Of a DNA stretch of 64,000 nucleotides, positions 45,158-56,000 are shown one piece after another. Source of the DNA: Ahrensia sp. R2A130 (GTDB lineage Bacteria > Pseudomonadota > Alphaproteobacteria > Rhizobiales > Rhizobiaceae). The position numbers were made by a program, and so were the translations under genes. Every line of letters begins with the position of its first letter. Position 1 is the stretch's first letter. Below the pieces are notes generated by a model, which ran no database searches, was not told where the DNA came from, and saw only the letters and a program-made list of their open reading frames with translations. The stretch lies in contig NZ_AEEB01000026.1 in assembly GCF_000179775.1 (NCBI RefSeq), forward strand, positions 1 to 64,000. Direction: 5' to 3'.

Positions 45158-47258
45158 AATGAGCAGAAAAACCGATCTCGATGCAGGTTCCTGCTTTGTC
45201 GTGATCAACCAACATAAGCGAATACCCCTGCCGACGACAAAGTTCTCGTACAATGGCCAAGCCGAGCCCATGGCCCGCTTCGCCGGTCATGTCCTCATCC
45301 AACCGGACCTCACGTGCCAATGCCGTTTGGAAAGCTTCGCGCGACAGGCCGGGACCGTTGTCACATATTCGCACAAGTGCAGTTTCAGTATCGGAACGTC
45401 CTGTGATCATCACGGTACCATCCGAGGTATATTTGATAGCGTTCTGAACGAGGTTGGACAGAATACGCATCGCGCTGAAGCCGTCGACTTCTATATCCAG
45501 CCCTTCTGCCTCAACCACCAGATCAAGTCCTTTGGCGGCTGCATCGTGGTGAAACATTGCATGTAATGTTCGCACCACGGCTGAAAGCGCGATCATGCGT
45601 TCACTTGCTAAGCGATCAGCTCGCTTGTTGTCAGTGTCAACTTCTTCGTCATGCGGCTCTTCCAGCGTAGTCGAAACAAGGTTTTCCAGATAAACGAAAG
45701 CGCCCTCAAGAGTTTCTGTATCTATACCGCGTCCGTTAGAGTCCTTTGCCATGCCCTGCACTTTCATGCGCAACGCATGGAGTGGTTGTTGGAGATCATG
45801 TACCGTGTCGCGTATGCGTTCCGAACGGTTGCGCGAGCGGGCAGCGGCCTTGGTATAGCGCTGCTCCAAATCGCCAAGCCGGTTGTTAAGTTCAAGATTG
45901 CGGGTGGCGTTGTCGAGGCTGGTTTGAAGAGCAGAGCGTTGCGATTCCCGCAACAAGGCATATCGGTCTGCAATGGCAAGGCCGAGCATCGTGGCATCGA
46001 ACACCATAACCGCGCGCATGGAGTCCAAAACGACATCCTGCGTGAGATTGACGCCAAAGATGTGGTCCAGATTCAATAATGCTGCAGACATAACGGCCCC
46101 AACCCATGCCAGAACGTAAAAGCGAACCTCGCGAAAGCGATGTCTGGCAGCAGCAAGGCCCGCAATAAGCAACATGGAGATCGCAAAGAGCGACATCATC
46201 ACCAAGAGCTTTTTCAACAGTTGGCCATCCAGTGGAAGCAAGATGGCGACCATAGCCACGGTGGTTATAACGATCCCGATGAGCAGTTTGTCGAGCCACG
46301 GGTGGTAGATCGCAGTGTTCAGCACCATACGTGAAAAGATAGCTCCGAAAATGATGATGCCGGTGCCTAGATAAACGGAGGCAACGGAGTTGAAGCCGGG
46401 AAAAGCGGGCCACAGCCACTGAAATGCTGCACCGTCGGAATGCATGACGTAAAGCAGTCCCGATATGGCGTAGCTGATATAGGCGGCAAAGATAGCGTTG
46501 CGGAATATGAGCAAACAGATCAGGGCCACGATGATCAACAACCCCATCATGCCGTAGAATAAAAAGTTTTTTGCGGTCCGGGTTGATGTCAGAATCTGGA
46601 AATCAGGAACGGTCAGCACCGAAAACTCGATATAGGACGAGCCTTCTGACCAAAGGGAGACGAGGATCGTTGCCTCTTCTCCCGGCGCAAGTTTCATGGG
46701 CGCAGTCAGTTCAGCGTAGGAGATTGGTCGCTTCCAGAAGGCGCTCTTCGCGTCCAAGTCGACAACGTGTTCCACAATTGGTGAAACAGACCCCTCACCG
46801 CGTACGATGTAGACGTCGAAAATCTGTTTGAAGTTTTCTGCGAAAAATATCCGCCACTCACGCACGTCCTGCGTGTCGTTTCGAACACGCGCGCGCAGCC
46901 AGACGCGTGACTTGGTGTATCCGAAATCCGCTGTCTTGCTGCGCAGTGGGATGAAGTCGGCAGTTCTGCTTGTTATGGCCAGTTCAGTGGTCATCGTCCA
47001 ATCTGCGTCTATGTAATGATCCACATGCCGAACCGCTTCTTCGCTGCTCACCGAGCCTTCAAGAATGAGAAGCGAGCTGGAAGGCTGTGTTTGCACATTT
47101 TGCGCATCGGCCCTGTTGCAGAAGGCTGCAAACACCAACACAGTCAAAAGAAGGGTGTGGATTACTCCGAGACTGGGCGAAGGTGAGGGGTGGATATGGA
47201 GGTTGAAGACGCTGCGCGCGCATCTTCCAAACACAGTTTGGTTTTGGCTGACGATCAT
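45156..47258 (-). CDS. 7TMR-DISM sensor histidine kinase
   Basis: Membrane kinase of about 700 residues. After a signal-like hydrophobic stretch ending NRADA comes a periplasmic 7TMR-DISMED2-type domain (with YTKSRVWLRARVRND), seven membrane helices (LLIIVALICLLIF, the VMHSDGAAF loop and onward), a coiled coil, and a kinase core with the H-box VHDLQQPLHALR, NLVQNAIKYT and ICDNGPGLS. ATG 47258 is chosen because it is the first in-frame start with AGGGG before it and gives a basic n-region; no ATG, GTG or TTG closer to the hydrophobic stretch would keep a proper signal. Its 5' end therefore overlaps the divergent regulator gene. Confidence 0.85.
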   Translation of the reverse strand: MIVSQNQTVFGRCARSVFNLHIHPSPSPSLGVIHTLLLTVLVFAAFCNRADAQNVQTQPSSSLLILEGSVSSEEAVRHVDHYIDADWTMTTELAITSRTADFIPLRSKTADFGYTKSRVWLRARVRNDTQDVREWRIFFAENFKQIFDVYIVRGEGSVSPIVEHVVDLDAKSAFWKRPISYAELTAPMKLAPGEEATILVSLWSEGSSYIEFSVLTVPDFQILTSTRTAKNFLFYGMMGLLIIVALICLLIFRNAIFAAYISYAISGLLYVMHSDGAAFQWLWPAFPGFNSVASVYLGTGIIIFGAIFSRMVLNTAIYHPWLDKLLIGIVITTVAMVAILLPLDGQLLKKLLVMMSLFAISMLLIAGLAAARHRFREVRFYVLAWVGAVMSAALLNLDHIFGVNLTQDVVLDSMRAVMVFDATMLGLAIADRYALLRESQRSALQTSLDNATRNLELNNRLGDLEQRYTKAAARSRNRSERIRDTVHDLQQPLHALRMKVQGMAKDSNGRGIDTETLEGAFVYLENLVSTTLEEPHDEEVDTDNKRADRLASERMIALSAVVRTLHAMFHHDAAAKGLDLVVEAEGLDIEVDGFSAMRILSNLVQNAIKYTSDGTVMITGRSDTETALVRICDNGPGLSREAFQTALAREVRLDEDMTGEAGHGLGLAIVRELCRRQGYSLMLVDHDKAGTCIEIGFSAH

Positions 47259-47855
47259 CCCCTGACCTCTGCCGGGCTTGCGGGTATTCTGGAAAGTCGC
47301 GACACGATGGAGGTTGTAGCGACCGCTGCCAACGGCATCGAAGCCATCGCGTCGATAAAGACCCTCCAACCTGATTGCGCCGTTTTGGATCTGGTAATGC
47401 CCGGCGCAAATGGGTTGGAAGTTGTGGCGGAAAGCCGTCGTTGGTCGCCGGATACGAGATACGCGATCGTTACGGGAACACGCGAAGCATCCATGTTCCA
47501 GGCTTTGGTCACGGCGGGCGTGTCAGGTCTGTTTCTCAAAACAACATCGCCTGTCGATTTGCTCTTGGGCATCGAGCGCGTCTGCAATGGCGAGACGGTT
47601 TTCGTGCCGGAAGTCACTGCCTTTATGGAGGCAGAAGAAGAGACGAATGAGCTTACTTCACGCGAAATGCAGGTGCTGCAATCGCTCGCAAAGGGACGCT
47701 CCAACCGCGAGATTGCCGAGGTATTGGGTGTCAGCCCGAAAACGGTTGATAGCCACCGCAGCAACATTATGCGCAAGTTCGGCGTCCACTCCATCGCCAC
47801 TCTTCTGGTGGAGGCGATGCGGCAGGGTTTGATAGGTCTGGAGAACCAGCCGTAG
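47196..47855 (+). CDS. NarL/LuxR-family response regulator
   Basis: DNA-binding response regulator of 219 residues. The receiver has ADDHPL, phospho-acceptor in AVLDLVMPG (Asp65) and a conserved lysine in LFLKT; the C-terminal LuxR helix-turn-helix shows LTSREMQVLQSLAKGRSNREIA and SPKTVDSHRSNIMRKF. ATG 47196 follows GTGAGGGG; a GTG two codons earlier is possible. It is the evident partner of the divergent 7TMR-DISM kinase. Confidence 0.9.
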   Translation: MEVEDAARASSKHSLVLADDHPLTSAGLAGILESRDTMEVVATAANGIEAIASIKTLQPDCAVLDLVMPGANGLEVVAESRRWSPDTRYAIVTGTREASMFQALVTAGVSGLFLKTTSPVDLLLGIERVCNGETVFVPEVTAFMEAEEETNELTSREMQVLQSLAKGRSNREIAEVLGVSPKTVDSHRSNIMRKFGVHSIATLLVEAMRQGLIGLENQP

Positions 47856-47882
47856 GGCGTAATCATACCTGCGATGACGCCC
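47855..47882 (+). terminator. Possible terminator hairpin after the NarL-type regulator
   Basis: GGGCG (47855-47859) pairs with CGCCC (47878-47882) and TCAT (47863-47866) with ATGA (47874-47877) around a seven-base loop, with a three-base bulge. There is no immediate T run, so it would be a weak or factor-assisted terminator. Confidence 0.3.
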
Positions 47883-47978
47883 TCCTGTCCGTGACGTTTT
47901 ATTGCACGAGACAGTAAGGCAGCAACTTCGCTTTCGAGCAATCGGGCGAACACCTGATTACAGAGGGGAACTGAATGC

Positions 47979-50369
47979 TTAGGCGGCCAGCGGCAAAGGT
48001 TCAGCCTCAGTTGGTTCCATTGCCTCCCATTTGAGATTGCCGGTGTACCTGCCGTTCATCCGTCCCTCATCATCCAGCGTGAACAAATGCAGCCAGTTGT
48101 TGTCGAACAGCGCACGCACCCAGTCATGGCGCGCCAGAATGTCAGTGATCGCAGCTTCCGGCGCTTGCAGGCAGACCGACAGGCGCAGCGGATCGTGGGC
48201 GTAACCGGTGCCGTCATGGACCGATTGCAGCGGTAGGCCTGAGCGCAACAACCCGCCATTTCCTTCCACCACACCGAAGCCGCCGGTCACGTTGTGCAGC
48301 AGTTTGCTGCCGGAGCCGAACAGGTTGGGCGCAACAACCGAGCCGTAATACTGCAAGCTTATCCAACTCGCCACGACTACGGGAGCGGTGACGATGAGTT
48401 CGAGAATTCCGTAACCGTCATCGTTCGTGTGGTCGTAGTCGTGCAGGAATGCGCGGCCCTGAAGGTTCTTGCCCCGGGTGTTGGCGCGGGGCGCTGCGAT
48501 GAACGCCTGACAATTTGCCAATGCCCATTCCGGACGCGTTTGTGACCAATCACGGCTGCGGTTGGACACGTTATCGCCAGATGGCGAACCGGGGAAACGC
48601 AAGGCCCGTTCTGTCCGGGCGATGCCACCAGCCGCAGCCAACCATTCTTTGGCTTTTGCCGTGTGCGGCGCTGCACCCGCCGTACCCGTGTCGCGGTCGT
48701 AGAGCTTCACTTCGTCTGTCGTGGTGTCGTGTAACGCTGCCACAAATGTTGTGTCGGTGGGGATCGCGATACCATCTGCGGAAAGCCCTTCGCGGACTGC
48801 CAGTTCGTTCAACATGCCCGCGAGCAGCCGTGCGTTCACCTCGCCCGAAAACCCGCCACAGGCACCGCAATGCAGTGTGCTGGCATAAGGGTTATTGACG
48901 GTGTTGGCGCCATGACCGGCGATCAGCACCAGCGGCGCGAAGTTTTCAGTCAATGACATTGCACGCAGGATTGTGCCTGCAGCAGCGATGCGATCTTTGA
49001 GCGCAAAGCCTTCGCCAAAATGCGGCTGCGGTTCGGGCTTTGGTGTCTTGTCTTCTTGGCCCAGCGCATCCTTCAACAGTTTGACGATATAGATCGGGCC
49101 GGTCGCCTCTACGAATGCGAAAGACGATACAGCGGCCAGCTTGAACCGGCCCCAGGCGCGCTTGGCCCGATTGGCAAAGCGTTTGGCGGTATCCGCATCT
49201 TGCGTAGTTTTGCTACCGGAATGGCTTGTCACGCCGCTGTTAAGCAGCACGGGCAAACGCTTCTCCACCACATCGGATGCAAAGCTGCGGTGGGCAGCGG
49301 TGAGACCGAAGAAGCCTGCAAAGCCAAGCGTGCGAATGGACGGATCGATGGATTCAAGTGCGCGCCGAAAAACCTCCGAACGCACATCGATACAAAACGC
49401 AGCCTGAAGTGCAGGGCGACCATCCGCGAGTTCTGCAGAAGGAGCCGCAAGAGAAAGCGCGAGCTTGCGCTGTCCAGCACGATCGGCTGCGTCCTGCATG
49501 ATAACGTCGATGATCTGCGCGGCATTTGTTTCGGCAGGCGATGCGTGAGCGGTTAGCGTTTCGCCCCACGCCTCATCGAATTGCGGTTTGTAATGGCTGT
49601 AAAGCGCCTGTTCCCAGATGATGCGGATGGCAAGAAAATCGGCAATTGCGCCATCGGTCTTGCCCTCGAGTTCCGCTTCCCAAAGCCGGTAGCGCGCAGC
49701 TTGCGACCAACCGCCAAGGCCGAGCAAGAGCTGGTGAAAATAAGAGGGAGCAGCTTCGCTTGTCAGCCCAAGATCTTTTGCAGCAACGGCAATTGCACGT
49801 TCCGCTTCGTCAGGCGAACGGTCCACGTGAGCTGCAAAACCTGACAGGCCAATGATTTCTGGCGTCAGATCACGGCTGGCAAATGTGCGCCAGCTGTCGA
49901 AGGCGTCGCTGGATGGGTCCGGCTGCCAAAGGGCTTGGCCTGTGTCGAAATAGCTGGCCGCCCAAGCGCCGATGCGTTCGGCAATCAGGCTGGGCCAGTC
50001 GATGCCGGACACGTCTGCTGCAAGGTCGGCGATGGTTGGTAGAGCGGTGCCGATTGGCGCATCTTCCGCCAAGGCTACGTGCAGTGCGTCAACTTCGGCA
50101 GGAGCTGCATCACCGTGATTATCCAACGCAGCCTGTAGATCAGCGTCGATAATCGTGCCGTCTTCGATCTGCTTGCGGTACCACTCGCGCGGCATGGTCG
50201 CTGCTGTACCCGCCAAACGGCTCAACTGCGCCGAGACGTGGGCAAGAGATTGATCGGCCTGACCAAGAAACGGGTTCACGGCAACCGATGATGAAAGCGG
50301 CCACAACGGCGGAATCGCCCGGATAGCATGTTCCGTGGCAGCTTTGAGTTTGGTTTTTGTGACGGTCAT
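47979..50369 (-). CDS. dabA: Inorganic carbon transporter subunit DabA (DUF2309)
   Basis: Cytoplasmic, carbonic-anhydrase-like subunit (796 residues) of the DAB dissolved-inorganic-carbon accumulation system, converting CO2 to bicarbonate in a reaction driven by the ion flux through DabB. The zinc ligands known from Halothiobacillus DabA2 are conserved: Cys326 and Asp328 (FCIDVRSE), His486 (IAGHGANT) and Cys501 (LHCGACGG), with the same spacing of 15 between the last two. The ATG overlaps the dabB stop (ATGA). In a heterotroph the bicarbonate would serve carboxylases. Confidence 0.93.
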   Translation of the reverse strand: MTVTKTKLKAATEHAIRAIPPLWPLSSSVAVNPFLGQADQSLAHVSAQLSRLAGTAATMPREWYRKQIEDGTIIDADLQAALDNHGDAAPAEVDALHVALAEDAPIGTALPTIADLAADVSGIDWPSLIAERIGAWAASYFDTGQALWQPDPSSDAFDSWRTFASRDLTPEIIGLSGFAAHVDRSPDEAERAIAVAAKDLGLTSEAAPSYFHQLLLGLGGWSQAARYRLWEAELEGKTDGAIADFLAIRIIWEQALYSHYKPQFDEAWGETLTAHASPAETNAAQIIDVIMQDAADRAGQRKLALSLAAPSAELADGRPALQAAFCIDVRSEVFRRALESIDPSIRTLGFAGFFGLTAAHRSFASDVVEKRLPVLLNSGVTSHSGSKTTQDADTAKRFANRAKRAWGRFKLAAVSSFAFVEATGPIYIVKLLKDALGQEDKTPKPEPQPHFGEGFALKDRIAAAGTILRAMSLTENFAPLVLIAGHGANTVNNPYASTLHCGACGGFSGEVNARLLAGMLNELAVREGLSADGIAIPTDTTFVAALHDTTTDEVKLYDRDTGTAGAAPHTAKAKEWLAAAGGIARTERALRFPGSPSGDNVSNRSRDWSQTRPEWALANCQAFIAAPRANTRGKNLQGRAFLHDYDHTNDDGYGILELIVTAPVVVASWISLQYYGSVVAPNLFGSGSKLLHNVTGGFGVVEGNGGLLRSGLPLQSVHDGTGYAHDPLRLSVCLQAPEAAITDILARHDWVRALFDNNWLHLFTLDDEGRMNGRYTGNLKWEAMEPTEAEPLPLAA

Positions 50370-51967
50370 TTTGTCGATCCTTCAGAGGAGGCCGGCTTTT
50401 GTTTTGGAGTTTGGGCCCAACCGTCCAGCAGGCGGTCGGTGATCGCATTGGCGTAGAGGCCGTTGGCAAGGTGCACGCGCAAGCCTTGGGCGGCAGGGTG
50501 ATGGGACCACAGCGGAAACGTCGCCTGCGCCAGCGCCACAGCGCCGAAACTGAAAACGGCCAGCGCGATCAATGCCCATTCCAGCGCGCCGGGGGCGGGT
50601 GTTGCGGGCAGCGTCCCTAGCGTCGCCCATTCCGACAGTCGCTGCAGCACGAAGTAGCTGAGAGCCGCCGCCACGGAATATGCTGCCGTGCGCTGGGTCA
50701 GTTCCTTTGGTGCTGCATCTGCAAAGCCTTGTGCCAACAGATAAGCGACGCCGAAGATCAGGATCGCGCCAAGCGCAAAGGCCTGCGGTGACTTGGTGCC
50801 GAAGCCCAGCAACGCACCCGACAAAAAGAAGACGGCAGCATAAATGACCAGCGACACGAGGAAGGCCATGCCCACTTTGTGGAGGTTCGGCACGGCAACC
50901 GGGCCCGGCCTGCGAATAGCCGTTACCCGTTCCACAGCGCCGCCTGATGACAGAAAGGCGTGCGCCTTATAAAGCGAGTGCGCCACGATATGCAGCAATG
51001 CCAGCGGGAAGAGAGCAAGACCGCATTGTAGGATCATGAAACCCATCTGTGCAATGGTGGACCACGCCAGTGACGCCTTCACGGTGGGTTGCGTAAGCAT
51101 GACCAGCCCGCCGAAAAGCGCTGTGAAACCACCCACCATGGCAAGTGCTGCCAGCGTAAGCGGAGACAACAAGACGACGTCAGAAAAGCGGATGAGAACG
51201 AAGCCACCGGCATTCACGACGCCTGCATGAAGCAGGGCGGAAACAGGTGTCGGCGCTTCCATCACTTCGACAAGCCAGCCGTGGGTCGGGAACTGTGCGG
51301 ATTTAAGAAGCGCTGCCACCGCCAGTAGAGCCACGGCTGCAATGGCAGCGGGGCCGCCTTCGCCCATACGAGCAGCTTCGAGAATTTCGGAAATGTTCGT
51401 GGTGCGATAGCTTATCACCAACCCAAGCGCCGCAGCTGCCAACGCGAAATCACCGATACGCGCAGTAACGTATTTCTTCCGCGCCGCCCGTTGTGCGGCA
51501 ACCCGATCAGGAAAGAACAGAAGCAGTTTGTGCAGGCACAGGCTGGTGGCCACCCATGCGGCGACGAACTGAACCAAGTTGCCGGATGTCACCAGCATCA
51601 TCACCGCAGCCAGCGTTGCCAGCAACCACACGAAGAAGAACGTCTGGCGCGGTTCACCTTCCAAATAAGTGCGGGAGTAGCGCGCCACGATCCAGCCGAT
51701 GAACGACACCAGCAGCAGCATGGTGACAGAAACGATATCGAGCCGCGCCGACAGGCCAAAGCCGGAAAGTCCAAGCAACATACTGTCACCCGCACCATTG
51801 ATGAGCAGCAAAATGGCGGAAGCTACGGCCACGGCAAATGCGGCCAACGTTGCTCCTTCGCCCAATGCCGCTGCGCTTGCGGCGCTGCGGTCGGCTTTTG
51901 CGTTCAGCATGACTGCTACCGCGATTAAAAGTGCAGGCGCGAGCAACGGCAGGAAGTTCATGAGCAT
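50366..51967 (-). CDS. dabB: Inorganic carbon transporter subunit DabB (NuoL/MrpA-like)
   Basis: Polytopic inner-membrane protein of 533 residues, homologous to proton-conducting subunits of complex I and Mrp antiporters, with about 13-14 helices and the conserved core [29 protein letters not shown] (broken over two helices) carrying the lysine and histidines of the ion path. Together with DabA it forms the cation-driven CO2/bicarbonate accumulating complex. It is transcribed first and is divergent from a LysR gene. Confidence 0.92.
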   Translation of the reverse strand: MLMNFLPLLAPALLIAVAVMLNAKADRSAASAAALGEGATLAAFAVAVASAILLLINGAGDSMLLGLSGFGLSARLDIVSVTMLLLVSFIGWIVARYSRTYLEGEPRQTFFFVWLLATLAAVMMLVTSGNLVQFVAAWVATSLCLHKLLLFFPDRVAAQRAARKKYVTARIGDFALAAAALGLVISYRTTNISEILEAARMGEGGPAAIAAVALLAVAALLKSAQFPTHGWLVEVMEAPTPVSALLHAGVVNAGGFVLIRFSDVVLLSPLTLAALAMVGGFTALFGGLVMLTQPTVKASLAWSTIAQMGFMILQCGLALFPLALLHIVAHSLYKAHAFLSSGGAVERVTAIRRPGPVAVPNLHKVGMAFLVSLVIYAAVFFLSGALLGFGTKSPQAFALGAILIFGVAYLLAQGFADAAPKELTQRTAAYSVAAALSYFVLQRLSEWATLGTLPATPAPGALEWALIALAVFSFGAVALAQATFPLWSHHPAAQGLRVHLANGLYANAITDRLLDGWAQTPKQKPASSEGSTK

Positions 51968-52038
51968 GGGTAACGTCCCAGGTGAGGCATCGAATTCCCG
52001 ACTGTGTAGTGCAACGGAAGGCTTGCGATAAATTCATT

Positions 52039-52068
52039 GTTCAGCACGAACCATTCGCTTAAAACGAA
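52039..52068. promoter_or_regulatory. Candidate LysR-type operators between dabB and lysR
   Basis: Two small dyads lie side by side in the divergent gap: GTTC-AGCAC-GAAC (52039-52051) and TTCG-CTTAAAA-CGAA (52054-52068). The second contains the T-N11-A spacing typical of LysR-type regulators. Placement immediately before the lysR start suits autoregulation plus control of dabBA. Confidence 0.45.
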
Positions 52069-52072
52069 CGAT

Positions 52073-52945
52073 ATGAATTATAATCATCTGCGCTATTTCT
52101 GGGCCGTGGCCCATGACGGCAACCTTACCCGCACGGCCCAACGGCTGAACCTTTCGCAATCGGCACTGTCGGTTCAGATCCGCAAACTGGAAGACCGTCT
52201 CGGCCATCCATTGTTCGAGCGACGGGGACGTAGCCTGCATCTCACTGAAGCGGGACGGGTGGCGCTGGACTATGCCGACACGATCTTCGCCGCCGGTAAC
52301 GGCTTGCTCAACACGCTGGCCCAACAATCAGGCCCGCGCGACGTGCTGCGGGTGGGCGCGCTCGCAACGCTATCGCGCAACTTTCAGATCGAGTTTCTGC
52401 GCCCGCTGTTAGGGCGTGATGATGTGGAGTTGGTGCTGCGCTCCGGTACATCGGTAGAACTGTTGCAGGGGTTGGAGACACTGGGCCTCGACATCGTGCT
52501 GACCAACCGCCCGCCCGCGCCGGACACGCTGTCCAACTTCATCAGCCACACACTGTCGGAACAGCCCGTCAGTCTCGTGGGCACGCCGCAGCGGTTGGCA
52601 GGCAATGATGGCGTAGCGGATCTGCTGACCAATAATCCGATCATCGTGCCCACTTTGGAAAGCCCCGTGAGGATGGGCTTCGACGCCTTCTGCTCCCGCC
52701 TGTCGGTCAAGCCGATCATCGCTGCCGAAGTGGAAGACATGGCCATGATGCGCCTGCTGGCCCGCGAAGATATCGGCCTGGCAGTGCTGCCCCCCATCGT
52801 CGTGAAAAACGAACTTCAATCCGGCATGTTGGTGGAAGCCGACAAGATGCTCGGCCTCGCCGAGCGCTTTCAGGCCGTCACCGTAGAACGCAAGTTTGCG
52901 ACACCTCTCATCGACGAATTGCTGGGCGCCTACGGCAGTCGCTGA
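52073..52945 (+). CDS. LysR-family regulator divergent from dabBA
   Basis: Transcription regulator of 290 residues with a winged helix-turn-helix at the N-terminus (NLTRTAQRLNLSQSALSVQIR) and a LysR substrate-binding domain. The opening MNYNHLRYFWAVAHDGNLT places it in the NhaR-like subgroup. The ATG at 52073 is chosen; an upstream start at 52037 would run through the candidate operators. It probably controls dabBA in response to CO2/bicarbonate shortage or a metabolite. Confidence 0.9.
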   Translation: MNYNHLRYFWAVAHDGNLTRTAQRLNLSQSALSVQIRKLEDRLGHPLFERRGRSLHLTEAGRVALDYADTIFAAGNGLLNTLAQQSGPRDVLRVGALATLSRNFQIEFLRPLLGRDDVELVLRSGTSVELLQGLETLGLDIVLTNRPPAPDTLSNFISHTLSEQPVSLVGTPQRLAGNDGVADLLTNNPIIVPTLESPVRMGFDAFCSRLSVKPIIAAEVEDMAMMRLLAREDIGLAVLPPIVVKNELQSGMLVEADKMLGLAERFQAVTVERKFATPLIDELLGAYGSR

Positions 52946-53071
52946 GTCCGGGGGGCTGTGTGGTTTGCTCTTTGCTCTACAAACGGCGAATATGCACGAA
53001 TCGAATGTCCGGGTGGGGCTCCGGGGATAGCGATCTGATCCAACAGATTTATATTACAGGGGAACGGGCCG

Positions 53072-56000
53072 ATGGAATTTGAAGTTACCAATGAAGATAC
53101 GGGCGATACTCGTGAAACAGGTTCTGTCATTGCGGAATTGCCCAACGGCAATTTGCTGGTGGCGTGGACGCAATTTGCTTCCAGCCAGACCAACGGCCGC
53201 ACCAGCGGCGTTCGCGTTATCGAGGCGGATGGAACACCGGTTTCCAATGAGCTTTTTCCATCGGGTTTGGTCCCGTCAGGTGACACGCTAAGTCCGACAA
53301 TACTTGCGATCAGCGACACGAAATTTCTGATCGTCGAAGCGGTTTTCGATTCTACATCCTTCGCTTTCACTTTGAGCGGCCATGTTTTGACGTTGAACGG
53401 TTCGACGCTAAGCAGTGGGCCAGCAATCGATCTCACGCCGACCGGTGAGTTCAGCAATGGCGGTCCTGAACTGGCACTCACCGATAGTGGTAAGGTGATC
53501 CTCGCCACAAGCGTAACGCCGGACGGCAACAATCCCACAGTTGAGATCGCGGTTCTCGACGACAACCTGAATGTTCTAACGCCTTTCACGCAGATCGGCG
53601 AACGCGACACCAATTCGCCCGGCGCTATCCATGTGGATACAAACGGCGAGACGGTCGTCGTGACGTGGACACAGAATAATATCGGTAACACGCAAACACC
53701 TGCTTTGGGGCAAACCGTAACTATTGCAGGCGACGGCTCGATCGCTCCGTTTACACGTGTCGACCACGTGCTTCGCGCTGACGACGCACTCGGTCACGGG
53801 CTGCGCGATACACTGGTTCTCGACAACGGCAATGTCGTAATTCTCACAAACGGCGGCCCGGACCCTGAAGATGGACAAGGTCTTGGCGACAGTGATCGTC
53901 TGTTCGTTACCATTTTCAATCCCGACCTTACCTCGGTCGTAAAAGCCACTGAGCGGGTCGATCAAGTGGACAGCAACAACGGCATTGCCGGTGCGTCGCT
54001 TACCGCCTTTGATGGTGGCGGATTTCTAGTCTCCTTCGCGCGCAAGCCCACCACAGCTGCCAACGGCTTCGAGTCCGAAATCTATACCCGTACCTATGAC
54101 AACACCTACACAGCGGTCGGCGGCGAAAACCGCGTCACCATGAATGACGACCCCAACTCTGATGATGGCCAATATCTTCAAGATGGTGGCCCCAGTGTTG
54201 TCGTCACGTCACCGGATGGCGATGCCACGATCGTTTGGACTCAAACGCGTATTGGCACCTCCCCGTTCGACTTTGGAGACGAAGAGGTCTTCGGCGTCCA
54301 ACTGAACAATCTCGATCCCAACCCACCTGCAGCCAACACCGCACCGACGCAGAACAACAACACCGGTTCGTCTCTTGCCGAAGGCGGTACGGACACGATC
54401 ACCGCTGCCGAACTCGATTTCAACGATGCGGAAGAAGCGGACACGGCGATCACCTACACGGTGACCAACGCCACCGATAATGGCGCTGTTCGTTTGAACG
54501 GCAATGCGACAACCACTTTCACGCAGGACGACATTAACAATGGCAATGTCACCTATCTGCACAATGGCGGTGAGACGACGAGCGACCAGTTCACCTTCTC
54601 AGTATCAGACGGCACGGATACGGTGACGGGCCAAACCTACGATTTCACCGTCGCGCCGCAGAACGATGATCCAACTGCCACAGGAATTCCGGCCAGCCTC
54701 ACAGTCGAAGAGGATGTTACGACCGGTATTGATCTTTCAGGAATCCAGATTGCAGATACCGATCTGAACCCGGGAAACCTTCAGGTGCGCCTCGTTGCGA
54801 GCGAAGGTATCCTCGAAGCATCGATTGCTGGCCCGGGTTCCACGATCACGATCAATGGCACACTCAGCGCCCTGACCAGCGTTTTCGGCCAACCCGGCTT
54901 CGTCACATATACAGGTGCTACAAACGATAATGGCGCACCTGGAGCCACGATAACCGTGTTGCTCAACGATAACGGAAACAACGGCGCAGGTGGTGGCACA
55001 TTCGTCCAGGTCGGTGTGATCGACGTAAACATCACGCCGGTCGATGATGCTGCCATCGCTGTGGATGATGCTCTCGCTGTACTGGAGAACGGAAATCTGA
55101 GCGGCGTCAGCATATTCGGTGCAAATCCCGGGACGGCTGATAGCGATGTCGATAGCCCGCTTGTGGTGACGCAGTTCAATGGACAAGCCAACCTTGTAGG
55201 ATCGCTAATCAATGTGGCGGGCGGAGCAACGGTACAGCTGAACAGTGATGGCACATTCGACTTCAATACAAACGGCGCATATGCCTATCTCACCGCAGGC
55301 AGCACGGCAACGAACAGCTTCACCTACCAGCTGAACGGCGATGATACCGCCACTGTCACCGTCACCATCAACGGTGTTGCAGGTGACGGCGATGTCTTCA
55401 CCGGCACACCCAACTCCGACACGCTGATCGCCAACACGGGCATCAACACGTTGATTGGCCTCGCCAGCAACGACACTTACTCCGTCGATCAGACAGGCGA
55501 CATCGTGGTGGAAGCCGCTGCTGAAGGCAGTGATGTTGTCTATTCCACAGCGACCTACACATTGCCGGTCAATGTCGAAGCGCTCATTCTGCAAAACGGC
55601 GAAGATCTCGATGCAACCGGCAATGCGGGCGACAACCAACTGTTCGGCAATGCAGGCGATAATGTTATCAACGGCGGCGGAGGCAAAGACCAGATGTCCG
55701 GTTCCGGCGGTAACGACACCTACATCGTCGACAGTTCCGATGACTCCGTTTTGGAGAATGCAGGGGAAGGTTACGACACCGTTCAATCCTCCGTTGATTG
55801 GGGGCTTGCCGGCAATATAGAGGCACTCGAGTTGACGGGAAGCGGCAATCTGAACGCCTCCGGTAATGACCTCGCCAATACGATCACAGGCAACAGTGGT
55901 AATAACAATCTCGATGGCGGCGCAGGAACCGATCTTATGATTGGTGGTGCCGGTAACGATACTTACCGCGTCGATAATTCCGGCGATATTGTCACCGAAA

